From Saprospiraceae bacterium (GTDB taxonomy: Bacteria > Bacteroidota > Bacteroidia > Chitinophagales > Saprospiraceae), in the NCBI GenBank assembly GCA_016718205.1, contig JADKEB010000033.1:310001-374000 (forward strand): 64,000 bases of DNA, given 5' to 3'. The notes beneath the pieces were generated by a model. The model made no database searches. It was not told where the DNA came from and saw nothing but the letters and a program-made list of their open reading frames with translations. Positions 15,702 to 23,796 of the stretch are shown piece after piece. Position 1 is the first letter of the stretch; each line of letters opens with the position of its first letter. The position numbers and the translations under genes are program-made.

Positions 15702-15923
15702 ATGTCAGAACAAAAACACAAAATAGTACCACTTGAAGAGTTTGCAGTAATTGGCAGTGAACTGCTTTGTATTGCAACATTTATGATATCGGCATTTAAA
15801 AATATTATAAATGTATTCATATGGAAATTTGATGTTCACATGTTACTTTTAACCGCTGCATCAATGATAATTTTTGCATTTTTATCATTAGATAAATTCT
15901 TTTGGCTTAACTGGTCTAGATGA
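15702..15923 (+). CDS. Small membrane protein, unknown
   Basis: 73 residues with two hydrophobic stretches (about 17-40, VIGSELLCIATFMISAFKNIINV; about 46-66, MLLLTAASMIIFAFLSLD) and a charged N-terminus, so it is probably an inner-membrane protein with two segments. No family is recognised. It is the second gene of the cassette-like pair after 15158-15649. The stop lies 69 bases before the second direct repeat. Confidence 0.5.
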   Translation: MSEQKHKIVPLEEFAVIGSELLCIATFMISAFKNIINVFIWKFDVHMLLLTAASMIIFAFLSLDKFFWLNWSR

Positions 15924-15992
15924 ATTATAAAGCCAACGTAATATTTTTAACGATTTTGGCTTTGGTATTTTAACAAACCAAATTAAACATTC

Positions 15993-16082
15993 ATTATAGG
16001 TTAGATTTTTAGCCAAAGCTATAAATCCAGTTAAGTATATTCCAACTATTAAACATAAAATAAACATACTATTATAAATTAA
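15993..16082. repeat. 90-bp direct repeat, copy 2
   Basis: The partner of 14966-15055. On the minus strand the frame through this copy continues downstream to an intact-looking tail (LTYNECLIWFVKIPKPKS...), so this copy may be the source and copy 1 the truncated duplicate. Confidence 0.85.
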
Positions 16083-16124
16083 GTACCATAAAAACCGCGG
16101 ATAAATAAACAGGCGGATAAAATT

Positions 16125-16144
16125 AGGGGGACAAAAATCCCCCT
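16125..16144. terminator. Hairpin, possible terminator
   Basis: AGGGGGA-caaaaa-TCCCCCT forms a perfect 7-bp GC-rich stem just 3' of the IS630 transposase stop (minus strand). It could end transcription of the transposase or be part of the element's end; there is no strong T-tract. Confidence 0.4.
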
Positions 16145-16184
16145 GGTCTAAACCTAGTGGTACAGGAACGAAGTAAATTAAGTA

Positions 16185-16859
16185 TTAACATGCTATTGAA
16201 TTTTGTTTAAAAAAACCACTAAAAACCCATTTTATCTTTTTTGCATTCCAAACATTTGCGTAGCTGATATATTTAGATATTGCATCTTCCAATTCTTTCA
16301 CAGAATTGAAGGATGTATTCCTTAATCTTTGTTTTTGCAATTTACTAAACCAGTTTTCTATAGGATTGAGCCATGAGCAATGTTTAGGAGTGTATACAAA
16401 TCTTATTCTGTGATTCGTACTTTCCAAAAATGCCATTCTTGATACTTGATTTTTTAGGATACCTTCTTTACCTTTAGTTCCCAAATTACCTGTATAGTCT
16501 ATTTGTTGTGCTACCCATTTTACTAGACTTGCCGATTTATGTGTATTGAGCTGGTCTAATAAAAATGTTATTTTGCATTTTTGCCCCTTTGATTGGAATA
16601 TTGTCGATATGTATTTTGCAAAATCTTCTTCTGTCCTGCTTTGTTGCATGATATAGTGATCTATCTTCCCTGTCGATACATTTAGTGCGGCTGTCAGGCA
16701 AGTAGTACCATGAATACTTTCACCTTCGATACCGTCAAGTATAAAACCTAAGCGTTTTGCGTACTTCTGTGGCAAAGAACCTTTAACAATTTCATCTTTA
16801 ATAATTGAATGAATTTTAAAATTTACGGTTAATGGGAGGGCTTTGGTATTCCCTCGCAT
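16185..16859 (-). pseudogene. IS630-family transposase, 5'-truncated
   Basis: 224 residues match the C-terminal DDE half of IS630/Tc1-type transposases: HGTTCLTAALNVSTGKI, the second Asp in FLLDQLNTHKS, and the third acidic residue in CSWLNPIENWFSKLQKQRLRN with the usual tail. The N-terminal helix-turn-helix half (about 120-150 residues) is missing, and the first 50 residues (to LGFILDGIEGES) match the family poorly. No clear terminal inverted repeats were found. It is probably inactive. Confidence 0.7.
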
Positions 16860-17231
16860 ACAAAATAATTTTAGCTTAACAAATTAATATCAATACTGAA
16901 ACACAATATATTAAAATTTGATTTAATGTATAACTTTATTTTGTTCCTGTGGGGGGGAGTTAAAAGATTTAAGCGTTTAAATGTTTTGATTTCCAGGTGC
17001 TTTGTTCCAACATTTACTTTTTGAGCGTTTTGTTTAAGTTAAGTTCAATATTACCATAGCGAACTTATGAAGAAATGGGATAAAAATAAAATGGTACTTA
17101 AAAGGGGTTTTTCCCCTTAAATCATCAATTTTTTCTTTCAGCAGCCTAATATGCCGACGAACACTATAAGCAGCGAAATGAAATGCACCTTTAAAAAGTG
17201 ATTTACTTTTAAAAATCGAAATTTTATATGA
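16860..17231. other. Non-coding stretch upstream of the IS630 remnant
   Basis: No gene is seen in 370 AT-rich bases. A short hairpin AAGGGG-ttttt-CCCCTT (17102-17118) followed by AAAT could be a weak terminator or an element end. Confidence 0.4.
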
Positions 17232-17849
17232 TCAGGGTTTTCTTAATGCCTTCATTTTATGGGCAATGATTTGGTTCATTATTCCATCCGATTGCTCCAG
17301 ATTTTGGATGATGTTGTTATAGTCGTTGTCATCCCTGTTTTGAGAGAGTTTTTGTTTGATAGCAACTTCTGTAGGCATTATTTTGATACCCAATGCTCCT
17401 TTCATTTCTTTCTCAATGTAGGCTTGTCCCATTTTTTCAACAGTTAATGGACATTTTTGTGAAGCTTCATATTTTTGTGTCAAAGTGGACAAATGTTGGT
17501 ATAGTTCGTCATCAGACATAAATGTCACACCCCCATATACTTGTACTGCCTCATAATTCCATGTGGAAACATTGATATGGTCATACCAGGAGGAGGAGAT
17601 ATAAGTGTGATCCCCTAAAAAATCACAAAGCACTTCATCATCTTTTTCAATAGACTTAGATATTGGATTTGCTCTGCTGAGGTGGGTCTCTAAGTGAAAC
17701 TTATTACTGTTATTTTCACAAAGCAAAAACATGGCCTTGGTCGATCTGATACGCCCATTAAATGTAATCAGGCTCGAAAATGAATTTTCAATAATGATTT
17801 CTTTTAATAAAAGGTAATCTTCTGATTTGAACAATTTTGGTAAATACAT
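17232..17849 (-). CDS. PaiB-like FMN-binding protein / putative regulator
   Basis: 205 residues collinear with the PaiB/FMN-binding split-barrel family: MYLPKLF start, FSSLITFNGRIRSTKAMF, the conserved LETHLSRANPISKSI block, FLGDHTYISSSWYDH and VSTWNYEAVQVYGG. PaiB of Bacillus was described as a negative regulator of sporulation and protease genes. Structurally the family is an FMN-binding, oxidoreductase-like dimer, and whether members bind DNA is debated. No partner PaiA acetyltransferase gene is adjacent. Confidence 0.85.
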   Translation of the reverse strand: MYLPKLFKSEDYLLLKEIIIENSFSSLITFNGRIRSTKAMFLLCENNSNKFHLETHLSRANPISKSIEKDDEVLCDFLGDHTYISSSWYDHINVSTWNYEAVQVYGGVTFMSDDELYQHLSTLTQKYEASQKCPLTVEKMGQAYIEKEMKGALGIKIMPTEVAIKQKLSQNRDDNDYNNIIQNLEQSDGIMNQIIAHKMKALRKP

Positions 17850-18046
17850 TTCAAAACATTTTTAAACTTATAGTGCAAAACGCATTACTTTTTTGGTTAT
17901 ACCTCTGTTTTCCTTTAGTAAAATACATTATCACTTAAAAAAGCCAAAATACCGGATTGTGGACATATTTAACAAAAAATATCCAAAAGCATATTTGCGG
18001 ATGGGCGATACCCATTGCGGAGAATTAGGGTGAATTTTTGATTTTT

Positions 18047-18436
18047 TCAGAAAGGCAAATCATCAAAGTCAGCAGGTAAGCCACCTCCCGACGTAAACTC
18101 GTTGTTCTCATCAAAAACCGGTGGAGCCGGAGGAATGGGCGATGATGCGTGCTGAATAGCCTGAGCCTGTGATGTTGCCTTCTCCAAACGCCACGCATTC
18201 AGGTTTGTAAAGTACTTTCCTTGCCACTCTCGGCCTCTAAGGTCAAATGATACTTTCATTTTATCTCCTTCCTGAAAAGTATCAACCAGATTGCACTTGT
18301 CTTGCGTGAGTTGAAACTTAACGAATTGAGGATAAGTGTCCTCTGTGGTGATCACAAATTCGCGTGTCTGAAACGAACTTGATTTGCTTTCAATATCAAA
18401 TTTTTTATGCAGTATGCCTTCAATTTCAAATGTCAT
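18047..18436 (-). CDS. DUF3127 protein with SSB-like acidic tail
   Basis: 129 residues. An N-terminal OB-fold-like domain (about 1-90: IEGILHKKFDIE, TREFVITTEDTYPQFVKFQL, GDKMKVSFDLRGREW) matches the Bacteroidota-specific DUF3127 family. It is followed by a Pro/Ala-rich linker and an acidic C-terminus ending DFDDLPF. OB domain plus disordered linker plus DDxPF is the plan of single-stranded DNA-binding protein, whose tail recruits repair enzymes. A nucleic-acid role is therefore a reasonable inference, not a proven one. It stands alone, 149 bases downstream of proS on the same strand. Confidence 0.8.
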   Translation of the reverse strand: MTFEIEGILHKKFDIESKSSSFQTREFVITTEDTYPQFVKFQLTQDKCNLVDTFQEGDKMKVSFDLRGREWQGKYFTNLNAWRLEKATSQAQAIQHASSPIPPAPPVFDENNEFTSGGGLPADFDDLPF

Positions 18437-18585
18437 GATTACTCTAAATTTTGTTAAAAGTTTATGGTTTGATTAGTTGTTTTAAAAATCTAAGATGCTG
18501 TCAATGATAATCAAACCTATAAATAAGTTTGCATCTGGCATCACAACTTCTCAGTCGGAATTTAAGTCACTCTTTGGATAATACA

Positions 18586-20055
18586 TCAATATGCTTTTGC
18601 AAAAACAACTCTCCTTTCAGAAGGTTTTCCGGAGTACATACAAACTCCACTCTCCGAAGGCATATCAAAAGGAATACATCTGATAGTTGCCTTTGTTTCT
18701 TCTTTTATTTTTTCTTCAGTTTCATGAGTCCCATCCCAGTGACAAAAGAAAAATCCACCTTTTGTTTCTAATTGCACTTTAAATTCGCTATAGTCGTCCA
18801 CCGCAGTAAAGTGATTTTCTCTATATCTCTTTGCTCTCTGAAACAGGTTTTCCTGGATCTCATCAAGCAATTTTAAAACATGATTCACTACATCGGCAAG
18901 AGAAATGGTTGTTTTTTCTTTGGTGTCTCGTCGGGCAACTTCAATGGTATTATTTTCTATGTCCCGCTTGCCAAGACCAAGTCTGATGGGTACGCCTTTC
19001 ATTTCATATTCTGCAAACTTAAAACCCGGTCTTTTGGTGTCATCAGTGTCGATTTTTACTTTTATACCGTGTGCTTTCAAGGCATTACCGATTTCATTTG
19101 CTTTGCTTAGAAGTTCGTCTTCAGGCTTTGGTATAGGTACGATGACAACCTGAATTGGAGCAAGTTTTGGAGGCAATACTAAACCCTCATCATCTGAATG
19201 TGTCATAATAAGTCCACCAATCAACCTTGTAGAAACACCCCAGGAGGTAGCCCATACGTATTCGTATTCGTTTTTATCATTGCTGAAAGTGACGTTAAAT
19301 GCTTTGGCAAAATTCTGACCCAGGAAGTGTGAAGTTCCGGCCTGCAGAGCCTTGCCGTCCTGCATCAAAGCTTCTATGGTATACGTATCATCTGCACCGG
19401 CAAAACGTTCATTTTCGGACTTCGCTCCTTTGATGACGGGCATAGCCATATACTCCTCTGCAAATTGTGCATAGATATCATGGATCATCTTTGCCTCTAC
19501 GATTGCTTCAGTTTTGGTGGCATGTGCAGTATGACCTTCCTGCCATAAAAACTCTGCTGTACGCAGGAATGGCCTTGTCCTCATCTCCCATCTGACTACA
19601 TTGGCCCATTGATTGATCAGTATGGGTAAGTCCCGATAAGATTGTATCCAGTCTCTGTATGTGTTCCATATGATGGCTTCGCTGGTAGGTCTGACGATCA
19701 GTTCTTCTTCCAGTTTTGCTTCAGGATCCACCATGAGTTTTCCGGGATTATTCGGGTCGTTTTTTAATCTGTAGTGAGTGACCACAGCACATTCTTTGGC
19801 AAAACCTTCCGCATTTTTTTCTTCGGCTTCAAAAAGGCTTTTGGGAACAAATAATGGAAAGTAAGCATTGACATGCCCAGTTTCCTTAAACATTTTGTCT
19901 AACTGGTCTCTCATATTTTCCCATATCGCATATCCGTAAGGCTTGATGACCATACAACCCCGTACTGCCGAGCTGTCTGCCAATCCTGCCTTCTTCACTA
20001 TATCATTGTACCATTGAGAATAATTTTCATCCCGTGGTGTAATCTCCTTTGCCAT
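18586..20055 (-). CDS. proS: Prolyl-tRNA synthetase (short, archaeal/eukaryal type)
   Basis: 489 residues, the length of the type without the bacterial INS editing domain. The class II core shows motif 2 region MRTRPFLRTAEFLWQEGHTAHA, motif 3 region STRLIGGLIMTHSDDEGLVLPP, and the substrate segment LQAGTSHFLGQNFAKAF. An anticodon-binding domain (about 300-400, IQVVIVPI...) and the C-terminal zinc-like domain (GVCMYSGKPSERRVVFAKAY) follow. It charges tRNA-Pro in the cytosol. This type is usual in many Bacteroidota. Misacylated Ala-tRNA-Pro would need a separate editing protein (ProX/YbaK); none is in the window. Confidence 0.95.
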   Translation of the reverse strand: MAKEITPRDENYSQWYNDIVKKAGLADSSAVRGCMVIKPYGYAIWENMRDQLDKMFKETGHVNAYFPLFVPKSLFEAEEKNAEGFAKECAVVTHYRLKNDPNNPGKLMVDPEAKLEEELIVRPTSEAIIWNTYRDWIQSYRDLPILINQWANVVRWEMRTRPFLRTAEFLWQEGHTAHATKTEAIVEAKMIHDIYAQFAEEYMAMPVIKGAKSENERFAGADDTYTIEALMQDGKALQAGTSHFLGQNFAKAFNVTFSNDKNEYEYVWATSWGVSTRLIGGLIMTHSDDEGLVLPPKLAPIQVVIVPIPKPEDELLSKANEIGNALKAHGIKVKIDTDDTKRPGFKFAEYEMKGVPIRLGLGKRDIENNTIEVARRDTKEKTTISLADVVNHVLKLLDEIQENLFQRAKRYRENHFTAVDDYSEFKVQLETKGGFFFCHWDGTHETEEKIKEETKATIRCIPFDMPSESGVCMYSGKPSERRVVFAKAY

Positions 20056-20407
20056 GAGTTATTTATAATTACTTTTTAGTTAAAATATCATTAAACAATT
20101 ACTATTAGAAACTTATCTATGTCATTAAGCGTCATTACATTGTAAAGAGTCCATTGAAAAAATGTTATCGTTAAAAAGAAATGGTTTACAAAAATGTTGG
20201 ATTTAGGCTCAAAAATGCAGCTTTTTAATTCAATATTTTGCCAAACCATAGCTTGGAAGTTTAAAAAAACAAACATTAACACAAAGAATGGATAACTTTA
20301 AAAGATTTTTAACGATTAATTTGGCGCAAAAGTAGTAAATTGCACTCGATTAATTCAGAAAGTCAGATTTATTGCGATCAAAAACTTTATAATTAAAAAT
20401 AAACAAC
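20056..20407. other. Divergent intergenic region between proS and the Ser-rich protein gene
   Basis: 352 AT-rich bases between divergent genes, presumably holding promoters for both. I see no gene, strong hairpin or clear TAnnTTTG box with a correctly spaced TTG. Confidence 0.5.
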
Positions 20408-21691
20408 ATGAAAGCCCGAATTATTACCCGATTATCTTTAGCAGTTTTTTTACTGTCGAGCGGGTTAGCATCAGCTCAATTTGATGACTTGTATTATGAT
20501 CACAAAAAAGACAAATCTTTTGTTGTGAAAAAACAAGTTGTGGAAGAAGAACAAGAGATCGCCTACGACGACAGAGATGGGCGTGAGGGAGGTTCCTACG
20601 ATGATGATAATTTTGATGATTATGATTATGGTACCAGAATCAGAAGATTTCACAGACCTGTAGTCCAGAATATTTACTACAGCAACTTTGACTCATGGTG
20701 GTACAATGACTATTATGATCCATTCTGGTCAAACAACAGTTGGAACTCATGGGGTAACAATGGCGGCGTGAATATATTTATAGGTTCTCCGTTTATGTCG
20801 TTCAACAGATGGAACCGCTGGAATCGATGGGGAAACAGTTGGGCATCGTGGAACGATCCGTGGATGTTTAACTCAATGGGAAATCCATGGGGTTGGAATA
20901 ACTGGAATAGCTGGAACAGACCTTGGGGCTGGAATAGCTGGAACAATTGCCCTACTGTCTGGAATAATGGCGGTGGCTGGAACAATGGTGGTGGCTGGAA
21001 TAGTTGGAATAGTGGTAACACAGGAAACTTTACAGAATCCAATCAAAGGACATACGGTAGCAGAAAAGGAGGATCACTCTCATCTGCGGTAGGTGGTAGA
21101 GATGCATCGCCAAGGAGAGAAAATGTGTCCGGTAACACAAGACAGGAAACAAATATAAAAAGTGTAGATCAAAATGTAGAAAACAGATCATCCAGAAGAT
21201 CAACTGCTGACAATGCAACATCCAGAACATATAAAGGTGATATTAAAGATAGTGGTGACAGTGATTCAAGACGTGGTGGATCCGTAAGTTCTGATAGAAG
21301 AAGGAGTGAAACTGTAAGAAATGACGGTTCATCTTCATCAAGCCGCAGAAGTGCTGATTCAGGCTCATCAAGAGGAAATGATGCCAACACATCAAGATCA
21401 AATGAATACAGGAGCAGCAGAATTTATGATTCAGGTTCATCTTCAAGATCTTCTGATTCCGGTTCTTCAAGAAGTAGTAGTTGGGATTCAGGGTCTTCAA
21501 GCAGCAGATCATCCAGCTCATCTCCGAGAACATATGATTCCGGCTCATCAAGAAGTAGTAGTAGTTGGGATTCAGGGTCTTCAAGCAGAAGTACTTCATC
21601 GGGTTCATCTTCATCAGGATCTTCAGGTTCATCAGGATCTTCAAGTGGAGCCAGTAGCGGTGGCAGAAGTTCTCAAAGAGGTGGAGGATAA
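20408..21691 (+). CDS. Exported low-complexity Trp/Asn/Gly- and Ser/Arg-rich protein
   Basis: 427 residues with a clear signal peptide (to LASA-Q). Next comes an acidic Tyr/Asp segment (about 25-80). About 85-210 is made of WN, WNSW, WNNGG and NRW repeats and is extremely rich in Trp, Asn and Gly. The last 200 residues are Ser/Arg/Gly-rich (SRSSDSGSS-type repeats), including SSSWDSGSSSR-like units. Cysteine is nearly absent (one residue). No catalytic domain is visible. Such proteins may be cell-surface, adhesive or matrix components; this is inference. No T9SS tail is present. A terminator hairpin follows at 21724. Confidence 0.7.
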   Translation: MKARIITRLSLAVFLLSSGLASAQFDDLYYDHKKDKSFVVKKQVVEEEQEIAYDDRDGREGGSYDDDNFDDYDYGTRIRRFHRPVVQNIYYSNFDSWWYNDYYDPFWSNNSWNSWGNNGGVNIFIGSPFMSFNRWNRWNRWGNSWASWNDPWMFNSMGNPWGWNNWNSWNRPWGWNSWNNCPTVWNNGGGWNNGGGWNSWNSGNTGNFTESNQRTYGSRKGGSLSSAVGGRDASPRRENVSGNTRQETNIKSVDQNVENRSSRRSTADNATSRTYKGDIKDSGDSDSRRGGSVSSDRRRSETVRNDGSSSSSRRSADSGSSRGNDANTSRSNEYRSSRIYDSGSSSRSSDSGSSRSSSWDSGSSSSRSSSSSPRTYDSGSSRSSSSWDSGSSSRSTSSGSSSSGSSGSSGSSSGASSGGRSSQRGGG

Positions 21692-21723
21692 CAGATAACG
21701 ACATATTCCATACAAATAGTACA

Positions 21724-21760
21724 GGGCTGAGATAATGTAGATTATTCAGCCCTTTTATTT
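21724..21760 (+). terminator. Rho-independent terminator after the Ser-rich protein gene
   Basis: GGGCTGAGATAAT-gtag-ATTATTCAGCCC with one mismatch, followed by TTTTATTT. It lies between two plus-strand genes and separates their transcription. Confidence 0.8.
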
Positions 21761-21783
21761 AACAAGACTTTAATCACTATAAA

Positions 21784-23259
21784 ATGAAAAATTTAATTGT
21801 ACCCATCTTATTATTTTTGTTCACATCACTATCATCACAAAACATTACTGACGTAGTAAGATGGTCATCTATAGACTATGTCGGCTCAGCAAGGACACTC
21901 GGTGTCGGTAGTTCTTTCGGAGCTATGGGTGGTGATTTTTCAGTAATCAACATAAATCCTGCAGGTATCGCCGATTATCGCGTTTCAGAGTTTATGTTTA
22001 CTCCATCCCTGAGAACTTATAAAGCAGATGCGCAATTTTCCCAAAATACTTCTTCCAATCAAATAAAAAAAGGCAGTACTTTAGGACTTGACAATCTGGG
22101 CTTTGTATTGGCGAGAAATCCTGGCAGCAATTGGACAAGTTCGAATTTTGCAATAGGATATAGCAGAATTGCTGATCTTCAAAGAAACATACAGTTGTCA
22201 GGCAAAATTAAAGGCTCTATTACCACCTATTTTGCAGAGCAGGCAAACAACAAATCCACAGATGACCTGGATGAGTATATTGCTTTTCCGGCATATAGTA
22301 CAGGAGCTATTTTTGACTTTGATAAAGATAAATTTTATGACACTGACTTTGCAAATCCTGCACAGGAAGTATTTCGCAATCAGGATATTATACAGAAAGG
22401 CGGTATCAATGAATTGACATTTGGTTGGGCAGGAGAGTACAAAAGCAATATCAACTTTGGAATATCCGCAGGCATACCTTTTGCATCCTTTGAAGAGTTA
22501 AAAACATACTCAGAAAGCGACCCAAATGACGAAATTCCTGTTTTCACTGGTTTGGAATACATAGAAAGGCTTAATACGTCTGGTGTGGGATTCAATTTTA
22601 AAGCAGGTTTTACATACAAGCTGAACAAGAGGGTGAGGTTTGCAGGTGCATTCCATTCTCCCACATGGTATAGATTCAATGATGATTACAGCACCAGTAT
22701 GTCCTATACATTTTTTGATAAAAAATCAGAAACATATGACTATGATTCAAACGATGGATCCTTTGAATACAAAATCACTACTCCGTGGAGAGCCGTCGGA
22801 AGCATAGGTTCAACATATCGTGTAGGTGATCTTGTTGGGTTTGTCAATGCTGATATAGAGCATTTGGATTATACAAACAGCAACTACAATGGTACAGCCT
22901 TTAGCTCTAATGATGGTGAGAAAAAATGGACAAATGAAGTAAATAGTGATATACAAAGAAGGCTTGGATCCGCCACCAATTTGAGATTAGGGTCAGAAGT
23001 AGGCTATAAGAATCTTCGCCTGCGTGCAGGATACAGTTTTGAACGCACAGCCTTTAATGCTGATGATTTCTACAATAATAAAGTATCAGCGGGTATAGGA
23101 TTCAGAGAAGACAATTTTTTTGTAGATCTGGGTATCAGAGTGGCTCAATACAGTGAAGGATACAATCCTTATGTAGTTTTGGATAGCAAACTTGACCCAT
23201 TGAGCGTGATTGACACAAGAAGGACCAGAATGGCACTGACTTTAGGCTTCAAATTTTGA
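21784..23259 (+). CDS. FadL/OmpP1-like outer-membrane beta-barrel protein
   Basis: 491 residues with a signal peptide (to SLSSQ). The N-terminal hatch-like segment (ARTLGVGSSFGAMGGDFSVININPAGIADY) is typical of the FadL/OmpP1/TodX superfamily as found in Bacteroidota. Alternating amphipathic strands follow, with an ending strand RTRMALTLGFKF closing on an aromatic residue. The family moves hydrophobic molecules across the outer membrane; the substrate here is unknown. The start is supported by the signal peptide. The gene is monocistronic, between a terminator and the tRNA-Val promoter. Confidence 0.85.
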   Translation: MKNLIVPILLFLFTSLSSQNITDVVRWSSIDYVGSARTLGVGSSFGAMGGDFSVININPAGIADYRVSEFMFTPSLRTYKADAQFSQNTSSNQIKKGSTLGLDNLGFVLARNPGSNWTSSNFAIGYSRIADLQRNIQLSGKIKGSITTYFAEQANNKSTDDLDEYIAFPAYSTGAIFDFDKDKFYDTDFANPAQEVFRNQDIIQKGGINELTFGWAGEYKSNINFGISAGIPFASFEELKTYSESDPNDEIPVFTGLEYIERLNTSGVGFNFKAGFTYKLNKRVRFAGAFHSPTWYRFNDDYSTSMSYTFFDKKSETYDYDSNDGSFEYKITTPWRAVGSIGSTYRVGDLVGFVNADIEHLDYTNSNYNGTAFSSNDGEKKWTNEVNSDIQRRLGSATNLRLGSEVGYKNLRLRAGYSFERTAFNADDFYNNKVSAGIGFREDNFFVDLGIRVAQYSEGYNPYVVLDSKLDPLSVIDTRRTRMALTLGFKF

Positions 23260-23303
23260 CCAGCTTTAGCCATAAAAAGTTTTAAGGAAAACTCAATAAA
23301 TAT

Positions 23304-23333
23304 TTGCAGAAAACAAACAGAGTTGTATCTTTG
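23304..23333 (+). promoter_or_regulatory. Bacteroidota-type promoter for tRNA-Val
   Basis: TTG at 23304-23306, a 19-base spacer and TATCTTTG at 23326-23333 match the Bacteroidota sigma consensus TTG-N17-23-TAnnTTTG. The tRNA starts 46 bases downstream. Confidence 0.75.
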
Positions 23334-23379
23334 CGTCGCTTTTCAAGAAAGGCACCTGAAAGCAGGTAAATTAAATGCA

Positions 23380-23457
23380 GGGAGATTAGCTCAGTTGGTT
23401 CAGAGCACCTCGTTTACACCGAGGGGGTCGGGGGTTCGAGCCCCTCATCTCCCACCA
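23380..23457 (+). tRNA. tRNA-Val (anticodon TAC), CCA encoded
   Basis: A full cloverleaf: acceptor GGGAGAT/ATCTCCC, D-stem GCTC/GAGC, anticodon stem CCTCG/CGAGG with loop TTTACAC, a 5-base variable loop, T-stem GGGGG/CCCTC (one G-U pair) with loop TTCGAGC, discriminator A and an encoded CCA. Anticodon TAC reads GTA and related Val codons. Confidence 0.97.
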
Positions 23458-23467
23458 CACAAAAAAA

Positions 23468-23500
23468 AGAGTTGTCGAATAATATCGGCAGCTCTTTTTT
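23468..23500 (+). terminator. Terminator after tRNA-Val
   Basis: AGAGTTGTCGA-ataata-TCGGCAGCTCT (11 bp with two G-U pairs) is flanked by an A-run on the left and TTTTTT on the right. Confidence 0.85.
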
Positions 23501-23796
23501 GTTTTACAACATTGAAAAGGGGTGTATCCCATTTTTTCACTGAAATTGTTTAAACTGGCCTTAACCCCTGCCTGACTACATAGGCAGGCAGGCTCATTCC
23601 CACGCAAATCGTGGCAAGCTCTGAAGAGCCCGTCAAGCTATGCTTGAGACGTCCCACCCTTAAACTCCTAACTGTTAAGATAATCCACTAAATTCAGAAC
23701 TTTAAAATTATATAATATAGTGCAATTTTGGATTACACCCAACAAAAGCAATTTTCAAGAAAGTGTAATTTTGGATACACCCTTGAAAAGCAAAAT
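23501..23796. other. Intergenic repeats between tRNA-Val and the TPR gene
   Basis: No gene is seen. It holds a palindrome CCTGCCTG-actacata-GGCAGGCAGG (about 23566-23592), GC-richer sequence to about 23660 (hairpin-like, related in part to the element near 29462-29715), and a tandem of two about 38-bp units (GTGCAATTTTGGATTACACCC and GTGTAATTTTGGATACACCC, about 23720-23795). Confidence 0.5.

Noticed and set aside
21321..21698. 125-codon plus-strand ORF rich in HQxxQ
   Set aside because: Frame-shadow of the Ser/Arg-rich repeats of the main gene.
20713..21704. Long antisense and alternative-frame ORFs across the Ser-rich protein gene
   Set aside because: They mirror the repetitive codons of the plus-strand gene (Leu/Gln/His-rich shadows) and have no independent start context or family match.
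23566..23660. Palindromic sequence after tRNA-Val considered as a tRNA-associated att site or integrated element
   Set aside because: No duplicate of the tRNA 3' end and no integrase gene downstream; more like a dispersed repeat.
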